Source: Faecalicatena contorta
GTDB lineage: Bacteria > Bacillota > Clostridia > Lachnospirales > Lachnospiraceae
DNA length: 64,000 bases
Assembly: GCF_021531895.1 (NCBI RefSeq)
Contig: NZ_JAFBIX010000017.1
Location: 1 to 64,000, forward strand
Reading direction: 5' to 3'
The notes below the pieces were generated by a model, which worked only from the letters and a program-made list of their open reading frames with translations, made no database searches and was not told the origin of the DNA. This document shows, piece by piece, positions 28,643-37,120 of the stretch; position 1 is the first letter of the stretch, and every line of letters starts with the position of its first letter. The translations under genes and the position numbers were made by a program.

Positions 28643-29971
28643 ATGAGCAAGTTAAAAAAGCAACTTACTTCCGCACAGATTATTATTCTTGGCTTTGCTG
28701 CCGTTATTTTGATAGGAACTTTATTGTTAATGCTGCCTTTTTCCACACAGGATGGGCATAGTCCACTTTTTTCAGATGCTTTATTCACCGCAACTTCTGC
28801 TGCCTGTGTGACTGGGCTGGTCGTTCATGATACAGCTACTTACTGGTCCACTTTCGGACAGGCGGTTATCATTCTTTTGATACAGATTGGCGGTATGGGT
28901 GTCGTAACATTTGCCGTAGCTATTGAAATATTTTCCGGTAAGAAGATTAGTCTGAAGCAGAGAAGTACCATGCAGGAAGCAATCTCCGCACCCAAAGTTG
29001 GCGGAATTGTTCGGCTGACTGGTTTTATTTTGAAAACGACATTTTTAATCGAACTGATTGCTTCTATTATCATGGCACCTACATTCTGTAAAGAATTTGG
29101 GCCTTTGAAAGGAATCTGGTACAGCGTTTTTCATTCTATCTCTGCATTTTGTAATGCAGGATTTGATTTGATGGGATGTGAAACTCCTTATTCATCCCTG
29201 ACTCATTTTTCCAATACACCTGTGATCAATCTGACTATTATGGCTTTGATCATCATTGGTGGTATTGGTTTTCTGACATGGGACGATATCACAATCAACA
29301 AACTGAATATTAAAAGATACCGGATGCAGAGTAAGATTATCATAATGATGACTTCATTTTTAATTCTGCTTCCCACTCTATATTTTTTCTTTTTTGAATT
29401 CTCGGATACGCCTGTGGGAGAACGCATCTGGATCTCTCTATTCCAGGCAGTTACTCCAAGGACAGCCGGATTTAATACAACTGATCTGACGATGATCAGC
29501 GAAGCAGGGCTTGCACTCATGATTTTTCTAATGCTAATCGGTGGTTCTCCTGGATCCACAGCCGGTGGAATGAAGACCACAACACTTGCCGTCATGCTGT
29601 CTACATCCATCTCTGTCTTCCGTCACAATGAAGATACACAATTTTTTGGACGAAGGATCACTCCAGATGGCGTACGTAATACGATAACGATTGCGACCAT
29701 GTATTGTACTTTATTTTTCAGTGGAGGGCTTATTATCAGTCGTGTAGAAGATCTTCCTCTACTGACCTGTTTATTTGAAACAGCATCGGCTGTAGGTACC
29801 GTCGGACTGACGCTTGGTATCACTCCACAGCTTGGTTTATTATCACATAGTATCTTGATTCTCTTGATGTATTTGGGCAGAGTCGGTGGACTGACATTAA
29901 TTTTTGCGGCTTTATCTAACCGCCGTGTGTCTCCGGTAAAATTACCTCAGGAAAAATTGACTGTCGGATAA
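28643..29971 (+). CDS. ktrB: KtrB/TrkH family potassium transporter membrane subunit
   Basis: About 442 residues, mostly hydrophobic. The four pore regions of the SKT superfamily are visible: TSAACVTGLVV, ISAFCNAGFDLMG, AVTPRTAGFNTTD and ASAVGTVGLTLG, each with the conserved filter Gly. LIGGSPGSTAGGMKT follows pore 3. It conducts K+ (with Na+ in KtrB) across the membrane and needs the KtrA ring. The ATG at 28643 has AAGGAG 13 bases upstream, a little far; a longer frame begins at 28571. It is followed 10 bases later by ktrA. Confidence 0.93.
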   Translation: MSKLKKQLTSAQIIILGFAAVILIGTLLLMLPFSTQDGHSPLFSDALFTATSAACVTGLVVHDTATYWSTFGQAVIILLIQIGGMGVVTFAVAIEIFSGKKISLKQRSTMQEAISAPKVGGIVRLTGFILKTTFLIELIASIIMAPTFCKEFGPLKGIWYSVFHSISAFCNAGFDLMGCETPYSSLTHFSNTPVINLTIMALIIIGGIGFLTWDDITINKLNIKRYRMQSKIIIMMTSFLILLPTLYFFFFEFSDTPVGERIWISLFQAVTPRTAGFNTTDLTMISEAGLALMIFLMLIGGSPGSTAGGMKTTTLAVMLSTSISVFRHNEDTQFFGRRITPDGVRNTITIATMYCTLFFSGGLIISRVEDLPLLTCLFETASAVGTVGLTLGITPQLGLLSHSILILLMYLGRVGGLTLIFAALSNRRVSPVKLPQEKLTVG

Positions 29972-29981
29972 GGAGGAACTT

Positions 29982-30629
29982 ATGAAATCTATATTATTGA
30001 TCGGTCTTGGCAGATTTGGACGGCATATTGCATTTAAACTGAATGATTTTAACCACGAAGTAATGGCAATTGATGATAATGAAGAGCGAATCAACGCTAT
30101 CCTTCCCTACGTTACGAATGCTTTGATCGGTGACAGTACGAATGAAGAATTTCTTTCTACATTGGGGATTCGTAATTTTGATGTATGTATCGTGGCCATC
30201 GGGGATAATTTTCAGAATTCATTGGAAACAACTTCTCTATTAAAAGAATTAGGAGCAAAAAAGGTCATTGCCAGGGCCTCTACCGGTGTACACGAAAAGT
30301 TTTTACTGCGAAATGGGGCAGATAAAGTTGTATATCCCGAGAAACAATTAGCTGCATGGACGGCAATCCGTTGTACCTCGGATTATATTCTTGATTATAT
30401 TGATCTAGATGGTGACTACTCCATCTTCGAGCTGGCAATTCCAAAAGAATGGTGCAACAAGACGGTATTACAAATAGATATCCGTAAAAAATACGGGCTG
30501 AATATTCTTGGAATCAGAGTAAACGGAAAAATGGATATGAACATCACACCGGATACATTTCTGACGGAAGAAAACTCGATTCTTGTGCTTGGACATTTAA
30601 AGACGATTCAGAAATATTTTCATATCTGA
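29982..30629 (+). CDS. ktrA: KtrA/TrkA family RCK regulatory subunit
   Basis: Encodes 215 residues. The RCK_N Rossmann motif GLGRFGRHIAFKL (about 8-20) with Asp at IDDNEE binds nucleotide; the C-terminal RCK_C domain (about 135-215) includes LGIRVNGKMDMNITPDTFL. It forms the cytoplasmic gating ring of KtrB. A strong AAGGAGG site precedes the ATG. Confidence 0.94.
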   Translation: MKSILLIGLGRFGRHIAFKLNDFNHEVMAIDDNEERINAILPYVTNALIGDSTNEEFLSTLGIRNFDVCIVAIGDNFQNSLETTSLLKELGAKKVIARASTGVHEKFLLRNGADKVVYPEKQLAAWTAIRCTSDYILDYIDLDGDYSIFELAIPKEWCNKTVLQIDIRKKYGLNILGIRVNGKMDMNITPDTFLTEENSILVLGHLKTIQKYFHI

Positions 30630-30663
30630 TTCTTCGCTGCCCTTTTGAGGAGGTGGTAATCCT

Positions 30664-30804
30664 ATGAAAGAACTGTTTCTTATCATCCTGATAATCGCTC
30701 TTTTTTCATTCGGATACTTTATTATGAAACAAATCGATGAATTTCTTACAGAAAATCAATCGCAGATTACGGACAAGCATGATTCAGAAACTCTAGGTAG
30801 ATAA
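30664..30804 (+). CDS. 46-residue membrane peptide between ktrA and the kinase gene
   Basis: ATG with GAGGAGG 10 bases upstream begins MKELFLIILIIALFSFGYFI, a single membrane helix, then MKQIDEFLTE and a polar tail to residue 46. It lies 34 bases after ktrA and 50 bases before the sensor kinase gene, so it is inside the operon. The family is not recognised. Small single-helix proteins often modulate K+ transport (KdpF stabilises the Kdp complex), but that comparison is only positional. Confidence 0.7.
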   Translation: MKELFLIILIIALFSFGYFIMKQIDEFLTENQSQITDKHDSETLGR

Positions 30805-30854
30805 TTGCATCTGCCTGTGCTACAATGGATACTACATATCGGAGGACATGAATC

Positions 30855-32444
30855 ATGAATCAGACTATGGATAAAGATATAACAATTAACACCTCATATT
30901 CTGCCAGAACAAACAAGAAAAAACAGTTTATCAGCATTCTGGAAAATGCTGCCAAAAGTGTTGTTATTTTGTTGGGTGCTACTCTTTTGTGCCTTTTATT
31001 CCATCGTCTGGGATTCACAGATTCGAACATCATTATGGTATATATTCTGGGAGTTCTTCTGACTTCTATTGCTACTTTCCACTGGGTATACAGTCTAGTC
31101 TCATCGATTGCCAGTGTATTTATCTTCAACTATCTGTTTATCGTTCCCCGCTTTTCTTTCGCGGCTTATGATACCGGCTATCCGATTACGTTTGTGGTCA
31201 TGTTTCTGACAGCATTTCTCACCGGAATTCTGGCTATCCGATATAAGGAACAGGCAGAACAGTCTTCGAAAAGTGCGCAGCGTACAAGAATCCTTCTGGA
31301 TACAGATCAGCTCCTGGCAAAAGCCAATGATAAAGTGCAGATTCTGACGGTTACAGCAACACAGATTATCAAGCTTACCAACCGTAATATCATTATTTTT
31401 GAGGCTTCAGGCGGAAAATTGTCCACGCTTCATACATTTCCGGCAAATGGGAAGGACTTTCCATCTTATAATAAAGAGATCGAGACAAGCGCAGCAGAAT
31501 GGGTATTAAAGCACAATCATTCTGCAGGGGCGACTACAAAGCTTTTTTCTGATTCCAGATTCTTCTATCTTGCGCTTCGTGTCAATGACCGTATCTATGG
31601 AGTTATTGGGATTGACATAGGAAATAATCTGCAAGATACTTCTGAACACAGTATCCTTCTTTCTATCTTAAGTGAATGTGCACTGGCATTGGAAAACGAA
31701 AAAAATATCCGTGAAAAAGAAGCTGCTGCGATCCTGGCAAAAAGTGAGCAGCTTCGGGCAAATCTGCTTCGTACGATTTCTCACGATCTTAGGACCCCTC
31801 TGACTTCCATCTCCGGAAATGCCAGTAATCTGATAAGCAACGGAAGTCATTTTGATGAAGAAACGAAGCAAAAGCTTTACGAGGATATTTATACAGATTC
31901 TATGTGGCTGATCAATCTGGTCGAAAATCTTTTATCTGCCACAAGAATAGAGGAGGGACGCATGACCCTTCGTGTCACTACGGAACTTTTGAGTGATATC
32001 ATAGAAGAAGTTGTACAGTACAGTAGCCGTAAACTTCAGCAGCACCATCTGACCGTCGATTGTAAGGATGATCTGATCCTGGTAAAGGCTGACACTAAAC
32101 TGATCGTACAGGTCATTGCAAACCTTGTAGATAATGCTATAAAATATACTCCGCAGAATTCTTCTATCACAATCTCCGCTCGCACGACCGGCAGCATGGC
32201 TGAAATCTCTGTTGCCGATAATGGGCCCGGAATCTCTGAGGAAGACAAAGATAAGATCTTTGATAAATTCTACTGCGGATCGAATAAAATTGCTGACAGC
32301 CGGCGCAGTGTGGGGCTGGGCCTGTTTCTGTGCAAAGCCATTGTGGAAGCCCATGGCGGAACCATTCATGTGGAAGATAATCTGCCGCATGGTGCAATCT
32401 TCCGCTTTACCCTTCCAAGAGAGGAGATTGTATTACATGAATAA
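30855..32444 (+). CDS. KdpD-like sensor histidine kinase lacking the KdpD N-terminal domain
   Basis: Encodes 529 residues. Residues 30-135 form four membrane helices of the DUF4118 type found in KdpD (FRLGFTDSNIIMVYILGVLL-like block), then a GAF-like region (about 155-285), the H-box SHDLRTPLTSISG, N-box LVDNAIKYTP and G-boxes ADNGPGISEED and GLGLFLCKAIV. The N-terminal KdpD USP/sensor portion is absent. GGAGG precedes the ATG. It overlaps the response regulator by 8 bases. The position after ktrBA suggests that it controls K+ uptake or responds to turgor or K+, which is inferred. Confidence 0.9.
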   Translation: MNQTMDKDITINTSYSARTNKKKQFISILENAAKSVVILLGATLLCLLFHRLGFTDSNIIMVYILGVLLTSIATFHWVYSLVSSIASVFIFNYLFIVPRFSFAAYDTGYPITFVVMFLTAFLTGILAIRYKEQAEQSSKSAQRTRILLDTDQLLAKANDKVQILTVTATQIIKLTNRNIIIFEASGGKLSTLHTFPANGKDFPSYNKEIETSAAEWVLKHNHSAGATTKLFSDSRFFYLALRVNDRIYGVIGIDIGNNLQDTSEHSILLSILSECALALENEKNIREKEAAAILAKSEQLRANLLRTISHDLRTPLTSISGNASNLISNGSHFDEETKQKLYEDIYTDSMWLINLVENLLSATRIEEGRMTLRVTTELLSDIIEEVVQYSSRKLQQHHLTVDCKDDLILVKADTKLIVQVIANLVDNAIKYTPQNSSITISARTTGSMAEISVADNGPGISEEDKDKIFDKFYCGSNKIADSRRSVGLGLFLCKAIVEAHGGTIHVEDNLPHGAIFRFTLPREEIVLHE

Positions 32445-33147
32445 AATTCAGATACTTGTAGTGGAAGATGATGCTCCTGTACGCAATCTGATCACTACCA
32501 CATTAAAAGCACATGATTATCGTTTTATCACCGCAGAGAACGGAGAAGATGCTGTGATGGAGGCTGCTTCCCACAATCCGGATATCATCCTTCTGGATCT
32601 GGGACTGCCGGACATTGACGGTGTCGAGGTCATCACCCGTATCCGTAGCTGGTCTAACACTCCAATTATTGTTGTCAGTGCGAGAAGTGAAGATACTGAC
32701 AAAATCGATGCTTTGGATGCCGGTGCCGATGATTATCTGACCAAACCATTTTCCGTCGATGAACTGTTGGCCAGACTGCGTGTGACTCAGAGACGCCTTG
32801 CCCTCATGCAAAACAATAATTCACAGCAGGCCATCTTCGTAAATGGACAGCTTCGAATCGACTATGCGGCAAACTGTGCATATCTTGGCGATGAAGAACT
32901 TCATCTGACACCCATTGAATACAAACTTCTCTGTCTTTTGGCACAAAACACTGGTAAAGTCCTGACCCACAAGTTCATTACCCAAAGCGTATGGGGAAGC
33001 TGTTGGGAAAATGACGTGGCATCCTTACGTGTATTCATGGCAACCCTTAGAAAAAAACTGGAGAGTGCCCCCGGCTCTCCCCAGTATATTCAGACGCATA
33101 TTGGTATTGGTTATCGGATGCTCAAAGTAGAATCCGACAAATCATAG
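32437..33147 (+). CDS. KdpE-like OmpR-family response regulator
   Basis: About 236 residues. The receiver domain has the acidic pair VVEDDAPV, phospho-acceptor Asp in ILLDLGLPDIDG (about residue 53), Thr/Ser region IVVSARSE and Lys in LTKPFS. The winged-helix domain carries HLTPIEYKLLCLL and LRVFMATLRKKLE, closest in style to KdpE. The start overlaps the kinase stop (ATGAATAA). The 3' end overlaps thiM, which converges, by 37 bases. Confidence 0.93.
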   Translation: MNKIQILVVEDDAPVRNLITTTLKAHDYRFITAENGEDAVMEAASHNPDIILLDLGLPDIDGVEVITRIRSWSNTPIIVVSARSEDTDKIDALDAGADDYLTKPFSVDELLARLRVTQRRLALMQNNNSQQAIFVNGQLRIDYAANCAYLGDEELHLTPIEYKLLCLLAQNTGKVLTHKFITQSVWGSCWENDVASLRVFMATLRKKLESAPGSPQYIQTHIGIGYRMLKVESDKS

Positions 33148-33956
33148 ATTCTTGCCTTGTCTGTCATCAGCTCTTCATCGAGCTGATACAGGCAGTCCAG
33201 CAGTCTTACCTGAAACGTTCCAGTTCCAGGGCATTCCTTTGCCGCAAGTTCTCCGACAATTCCCATAGACGCAGCTGCCAGCACAGCTGCATGAATTCCT
33301 TCTTCCCTGTCAGATGCCAGGAAAGCCGTACACAAAGCTCCCAACATACAGCCCGTTCCTGTAATCTCGGATAACATCGGATCACCATTTGCAATCAGAT
33401 ATGCACGATGTCCACCCACGATCAGATCTTCTTTTCCACTTGCCAGAATAACCGTACCTGTTTTTATAGAAAACTCATGCAAGGTCTGAAGGACTTGTTC
33501 TCTGTTAGCCTCTGTCAGTGCATCCTCTTTTCCGGCATCAATCCCAATGCTGTGCGACGGTCTTCCGGCCATCGCCAGAATCTCCGACATATTTCCCTTC
33601 AAGATAGCCGGATAACCTATTGTGAACAATTCTTTTACATATGCCATTCGAAGATCACTGCAGGCTACACCCACCAGATCTAATAACACTGGTATAGATC
33701 GCTCTTTCGCTGTTTTTAACGCTATCTTCATTGACTCCATTCTGGCATCCGTTATATTTCCCAGATTCAGCATCAATGCATCAGCACTCGCCGTAATCTG
33801 AGCTACTTCACGAGGATGTTCTGCCATGATCGGCCGTCCTCCTGCTGCCAGTATCACATTTGCGCAGTCATGAATAGAGATGGGATTCGTGATACAATGA
33901 ATTAAAGGCCTGCACCTCTTAGTTTGGTTCTGCAGCCATTTTATGCTTTCTGTCAT
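33111..33956 (-). CDS. thiM: hydroxyethylthiazole kinase
   Basis: Encodes 281 residues. ThiM signatures include CRPLIHCITNPISIHDCANV at the N-terminus, LNLGNITDARMESM, VLLDLVGVACSDLR and EITGTGCMLGALCTAF with the catalytic Cys. It phosphorylates 4-methyl-5-(2-hydroxyethyl)thiazole in thiamin salvage. AGGAGG lies 8 bases before the ATG. The start overlaps the end of thiW by 38 bases, so both form a salvage operon. Confidence 0.95.
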   Translation of the reverse strand: MTESIKWLQNQTKRCRPLIHCITNPISIHDCANVILAAGGRPIMAEHPREVAQITASADALMLNLGNITDARMESMKIALKTAKERSIPVLLDLVGVACSDLRMAYVKELFTIGYPAILKGNMSEILAMAGRPSHSIGIDAGKEDALTEANREQVLQTLHEFSIKTGTVILASGKEDLIVGGHRAYLIANGDPMLSEITGTGCMLGALCTAFLASDREEGIHAAVLAAASMGIVGELAAKECPGTGTFQVRLLDCLYQLDEELMTDKARIYDLSDSTLSIR

Positions 33957-34473
33957 ATACCGGACCTCCTAAACTCTGCTGGAATTTGACAAGCAGTCCG
34001 GCACGGCTCAATGCTTTTAAGAAAAAGTATGCTACGGTACCACCCATCAAAGTTGCCCCCAGAAACATCGGTGTATAATAAAAGGCTGTCAATCCATCTC
34101 TTCCCATCAGAAAAGCCATTACCGGATAAGAGACGATAGAACCGATAATTCCAGTCCCAAACACCTCTCCTATAACTGCACAGATTATCTTTCCTTTAGA
34201 TAATCGATAAAACACACCAGATAAAAAGGCACCAAATACTGCTCCTGTAAGTGCAAGTGGCGGAATCCCCATAAACATCATACGGATGATTCCGATTAAA
34301 GTTGCACATAACAAAGAATACCACGGTCCCATCAATACAGAACATACAATATTGATCAGATGTGCTGTCGGACACATTCCTTCTACTCTAAGAATTGGTG
34401 AAATAACGACTCCAATCGCTACCATCATTGCTAACATTACCATACGAAACACATCTACTCTTGTCTTTGTCAT
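33919..34473 (-). CDS. thiW: ThiW family thiazole transporter (ECF S-component)
   Basis: Encodes 184 residues with five or six membrane helices. VISPILRVEGMCPTAHLINI and PPLALTGAVFGAFLSG match ThiW, the putative substrate-binding S-component for hydroxyethylthiazole used with the shared ECF energy module. The neighbouring thiM supports the substrate. No TPP riboswitch was found upstream; instead a standard promoter lies close to the start. Confidence 0.92.
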   Translation of the reverse strand: MTKTRVDVFRMVMLAMMVAIGVVISPILRVEGMCPTAHLINIVCSVLMGPWYSLLCATLIGIIRMMFMGIPPLALTGAVFGAFLSGVFYRLSKGKIICAVIGEVFGTGIIGSIVSYPVMAFLMGRDGLTAFYYTPMFLGATLMGGTVAYFFLKALSRAGLLVKFQQSLGGPVYDRKHKMAAEPN

Positions 34474-34511
34474 GAACTCATTCCCTTTCTACTGATTCAA
34501 TAATCATTTGC

Positions 34512-34540
34512 ATCCTAGCACGTTTTCCCCGCTATGTCAA
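34512..34540 (-). promoter_or_regulatory. sigma-A-type promoter of thiW-thiM
   Basis: On the minus strand TTGACA, 17 bases, TAGGAT. The predicted start of transcription is about 30 bases before the thiW ATG, which leaves no room for a TPP riboswitch. Confidence 0.75.
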
Positions 34541-34690
34541 ACAGAACGCCATATCTGCCATTTCTATTATACTTATAAGGTATCACAAGACGTCTATTAT
34601 ATGTATTTCCATTTTTTTCAAAAGAATGTTAAATTATAATCAGAAAGAGGAACAAGATATCAACAAGAAAAAGAAAAGGAGATGTTAATT

Positions 34691-34750
34691 ATGTTGAAGA
34701 AATTAGAAGCGTTCTTGGCAGAATATTATGAGAGCTTTCACTTGGGGTAA
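34691..34750 (+). CDS. possible 19-residue peptide or remnant of small gene
   Basis: ATG with AAAAGGAG 10 bases upstream encodes MLKKLEAFLAEYYESFHLG and stops. One frame away the sequence continues GVIALIRIEIFDVNR to a stop at about 34793, suggesting a single-base loss in a former 34-residue gene. It stands alone between divergent thiW and the lar genes. The family is not recognised. Confidence 0.35.
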   Translation: MLKKLEAFLAEYYESFHLG

Positions 34751-34822
34751 TCGCATTGATCAGAATCGAAATTTTTGATGTGAACAGATAAGGAGAAAAA
34801 AATTGAATAAGCCAACGTCGTG

Positions 34823-34888
34823 CAACAGTCCAGACATTGCATAACATACAATCAAGTGTATAGTATCTATGCAATGTCTGGACTGTTG
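34823..34888. repeat. perfect 21-bp inverted repeat after larE
   Basis: CAACAGTCCAGACATTGCAT with one further base is repeated exactly in inverse 24 bases later. The loop contains a smaller ATAC/GTAT helix. It lies 25 bases after the larE stop and may end that transcript on the minus strand, but no T-run follows directly. A small non-coding RNA or a miniature mobile element is also possible. Confidence 0.65.
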
Positions 34889-34913
34889 AATTCTGTAAAT
34901 TCTCCAGATGAAT

Positions 34914-35762
34914 CTATTCCTGATTATCCTTCTGTTCTATCCACACATCCATGCTTCCCGAGCGAAATCCTTCCATATCTAATGTAATATATGTATATCC
35001 CAGTTTTTTCAGATATTCTGTAATGGCATCTCCCTGTTCTATCACACGTTTCATATTCTCTTTATCTACTTCGATTCGGGCGATCTCTCCATGTACCCGA
35101 AGTCTTACATTATAAAATCCCTGTGATCTTAGATACGCTTCTCCTTGCTCCACCTTACGCATCGCTTCATATGACAGTCTCGTTCCATAAGGAAATCTGG
35201 TAGCAAGACATGGGCTGGATGGCTTCTTCGCAACAGAGATTCCATACTCTTTTGCCATTCTGCGCACCTCTTCTTTGGTAAGTCCTGCATCTGCCAGCGG
35301 ACTTATCATCCCCAGTTCATGGATTGCCCGGATCCCCGGCCGATATACATGCAGATCATCTTCATTTGTCCCTTCAAGGATCTTGCGAACGCCAAGTCTT
35401 TCTGCTTCTTTTTTCAGTTCCTGAAAGAGATATTTCTTACAACGATAACAACGGTCTACCGGATTATCCTGGATATCTGCTCCGTTCAATTCATCCATTT
35501 CCAATACATGAAAGACAGCCCCCACCTCTTCGGCCACCGTCCTGGCACCGTCAATCTCGCCGGACGGATGCATCATTGCGTGAAACAGAATCCCATAAAC
35601 CTTTCGCCCGGTCTTCCTGGCAGCTTCACAGGCGATTTTTAAGATCAGGCTGCTGTCCACACCTCCGGAAAAGGCTACGACCAGATCTTCTTTGGCATAT
35701 TCCTCCAACTGATGCTTTAGCTTCTCTTTTTTCTCTTCATAGCATAAAACGGATGGACTCAT
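34914..35762 (-). CDS. larE: ATP-dependent sacrificial sulfur transferase LarE
   Basis: Encodes 282 residues. The PP-loop AFSGGVDSSL (about 30-39) binds ATP, and Cys185 in PSSPCLATRFPYGT is at the position of the sacrificial Cys of LarE from Lactiplantibacillus. The enzyme adenylates and thiolates the carboxylates of the LarB product to form pyridinium-3,5-bisthiocarboxylate mononucleotide. It is last in larB-larC-larE and its ATG overlaps the larC stop (ATGA). No lactate racemase larA or nickel importer is seen in the window. Confidence 0.95.
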   Translation of the reverse strand: MSPSVLCYEEKKEKLKHQLEEYAKEDLVVAFSGGVDSSLILKIACEAARKTGRKVYGILFHAMMHPSGEIDGARTVAEEVGAVFHVLEMDELNGADIQDNPVDRCYRCKKYLFQELKKEAERLGVRKILEGTNEDDLHVYRPGIRAIHELGMISPLADAGLTKEEVRRMAKEYGISVAKKPSSPCLATRFPYGTRLSYEAMRKVEQGEAYLRSQGFYNVRLRVHGEIARIEVDKENMKRVIEQGDAITEYLKKLGYTYITLDMEGFRSGSMDVWIEQKDNQE

Positions 35763-37120
35763 GACAACACCTCATCTTCTGCCTCATGGCGGACTCTGCT
35801 CCAAACTTCCTGATAAGAGAGTCCCTTTTCCCTGCAGATTGCAGTGACACTTTCATATTCTGGATACACCCGGACATATCCTTCTAATCTGCAGACCTTG
35901 ACCTTTGCCTCTCCAAGAGAAGTCCGTACTGTGCAGATTTCTCTTTGCATGACCGTCCGCTCCATCTTCACCCTGCGAATCCCAATCGTCGTTGTCTCAT
36001 GGAAGATGATCTCTTCCATCTTTGGTACATCTTCTTCACTGCAGATTACATTCATCTGATATGCCGGACGGTTCTTCTTCATAAATACCGGAATATAATG
36101 CACGTCTCTGGCTCCGGCTTTGAACAGACGCTCCATTACATGCCCCAGCGCCTCTGGCGTACAGTCATCCAGATTCGTCTCTAATTTGTAGATATAATCT
36201 GCTTCTTCGGATTCCGGCTCAATCAACATTCCCCGCAGAATACTGGTCCTTCCGTAATCACGTTTGCCGGCTCCCATTCCGATTCTTCGAATCTTATACT
36301 TTCCCGGAAGATGATCCGAAGTCCGTACTGCCGCCACAATCGCTGCTCCGGTCGGAGTCACCAGTTCTGCTTCCGTCTCTGTGATATGCAGCGTAAGTCC
36401 ATGCTGCTGCGCAATATTCAGCACTGCCGGAACCGGCACCGGAATCACGCCATGCTGGCAGCGGATGGTTCCACGCCCTTCATACAACTCAGGTACAATA
36501 ACTTCTGTAACATCAAGATTGTCCAGGCATACGGCAGCCGCTACAATATCCACAATGGAATCGACTGCTCCCACTTCATGAAAATGCACTTCTTCCAGTG
36601 TGGTGCCGTGAGCTTTTGCTTCTGCCTCTGCCAGTACTTCAAAAATATCAACCGCAATCTTTTTGGCATGTTCCGTAATTCCAGAATGCCAGATGATATC
36701 CAGAATCTCTGGAAGCCCACGATGCTCATGTGTATGATGATGTTCGTGACCTTCATGGCCGTGATCATGGGTATGTCCTTCATGACTGTGCTCATGTGTT
36801 CCATGAACATGTTCATGTTCTTCATGGCTGTGTATATGTTCACCATGCTCATGTGTATGTATCTGCATGTCATCATGACCATAAAGATATCCATTATCAT
36901 GATCATGGTTTTCATGCTCTTTATCTAAGATAACTCGAAAATCGCAGGCATCCAGGCCCGACTTTTTCACGCGGCTGATCTGTACATCAAATCCTTCCAC
37001 CGGAAGGCTTCTAAGCTGCTCTTTCAAAATCTCTGGATCCGCACCAAGGTCCAATAAAGCACCGACCGTCATATCGCCGCTGATTCCACTGTAGCATTCT
37101 AAATATAGTGTCTTACCCAT
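35759..37120 (-). CDS. larC: nickel insertion cyclometallase LarC (single ORF)
   Basis: Encodes 453 residues. It begins LYLECYSGISGDMTVGALLD, the LarC hallmark. A long His/Glu/Asp-rich stretch lies at about residues 70-137 and contains more than 25 His residues, suited to bind nickel. The C-terminal half carries LETNLDDCTPEALGHVMERL and HETTTIGIRR. LarC inserts Ni in the pincer nucleotide in a CTP-dependent manner. In some lactobacilli larC is split by programmed frameshifting; here it is one uninterrupted frame. The start overlaps the larB stop by one base (TAATG). Confidence 0.95.
   Translation of the reverse strand: MGKTLYLECYSGISGDMTVGALLDLGADPEILKEQLRSLPVEGFDVQISRVKKSGLDACDFRVILDKEHENHDHDNGYLYGHDDMQIHTHEHGEHIHSHEEHEHVHGTHEHSHEGHTHDHGHEGHEHHHTHEHRGLPEILDIIWHSGITEHAKKIAVDIFEVLAEAEAKAHGTTLEEVHFHEVGAVDSIVDIVAAAVCLDNLDVTEVIVPELYEGRGTIRCQHGVIPVPVPAVLNIAQQHGLTLHITETEAELVTPTGAAIVAAVRTSDHLPGKYKIRRIGMGAGKRDYGRTSILRGMLIEPESEEADYIYKLETNLDDCTPEALGHVMERLFKAGARDVHYIPVFMKKNRPAYQMNVICSEEDVPKMEEIIFHETTTIGIRRVKMERTVMQREICTVRTSLGEAKVKVCRLEGYVRVYPEYESVTAICREKGLSYQEVWSRVRHEAEDEVLS

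Noticed and set aside
33957-34540. TPP riboswitch upstream of thiW-thiM
   Set aside because: No CTGAGA or ACCTGATCTGG-like core was found, and the promoter lies only about 30 bases before the start codon.
36311-36928. Plus-strand Met/His-rich frame opposite larC
   Set aside because: It is the antisense of the His-rich codons of larC.
35759-37120. Programmed frameshift in larC
   Set aside because: The reading frame is continuous from the N-terminal hallmark to the C-terminal domain.
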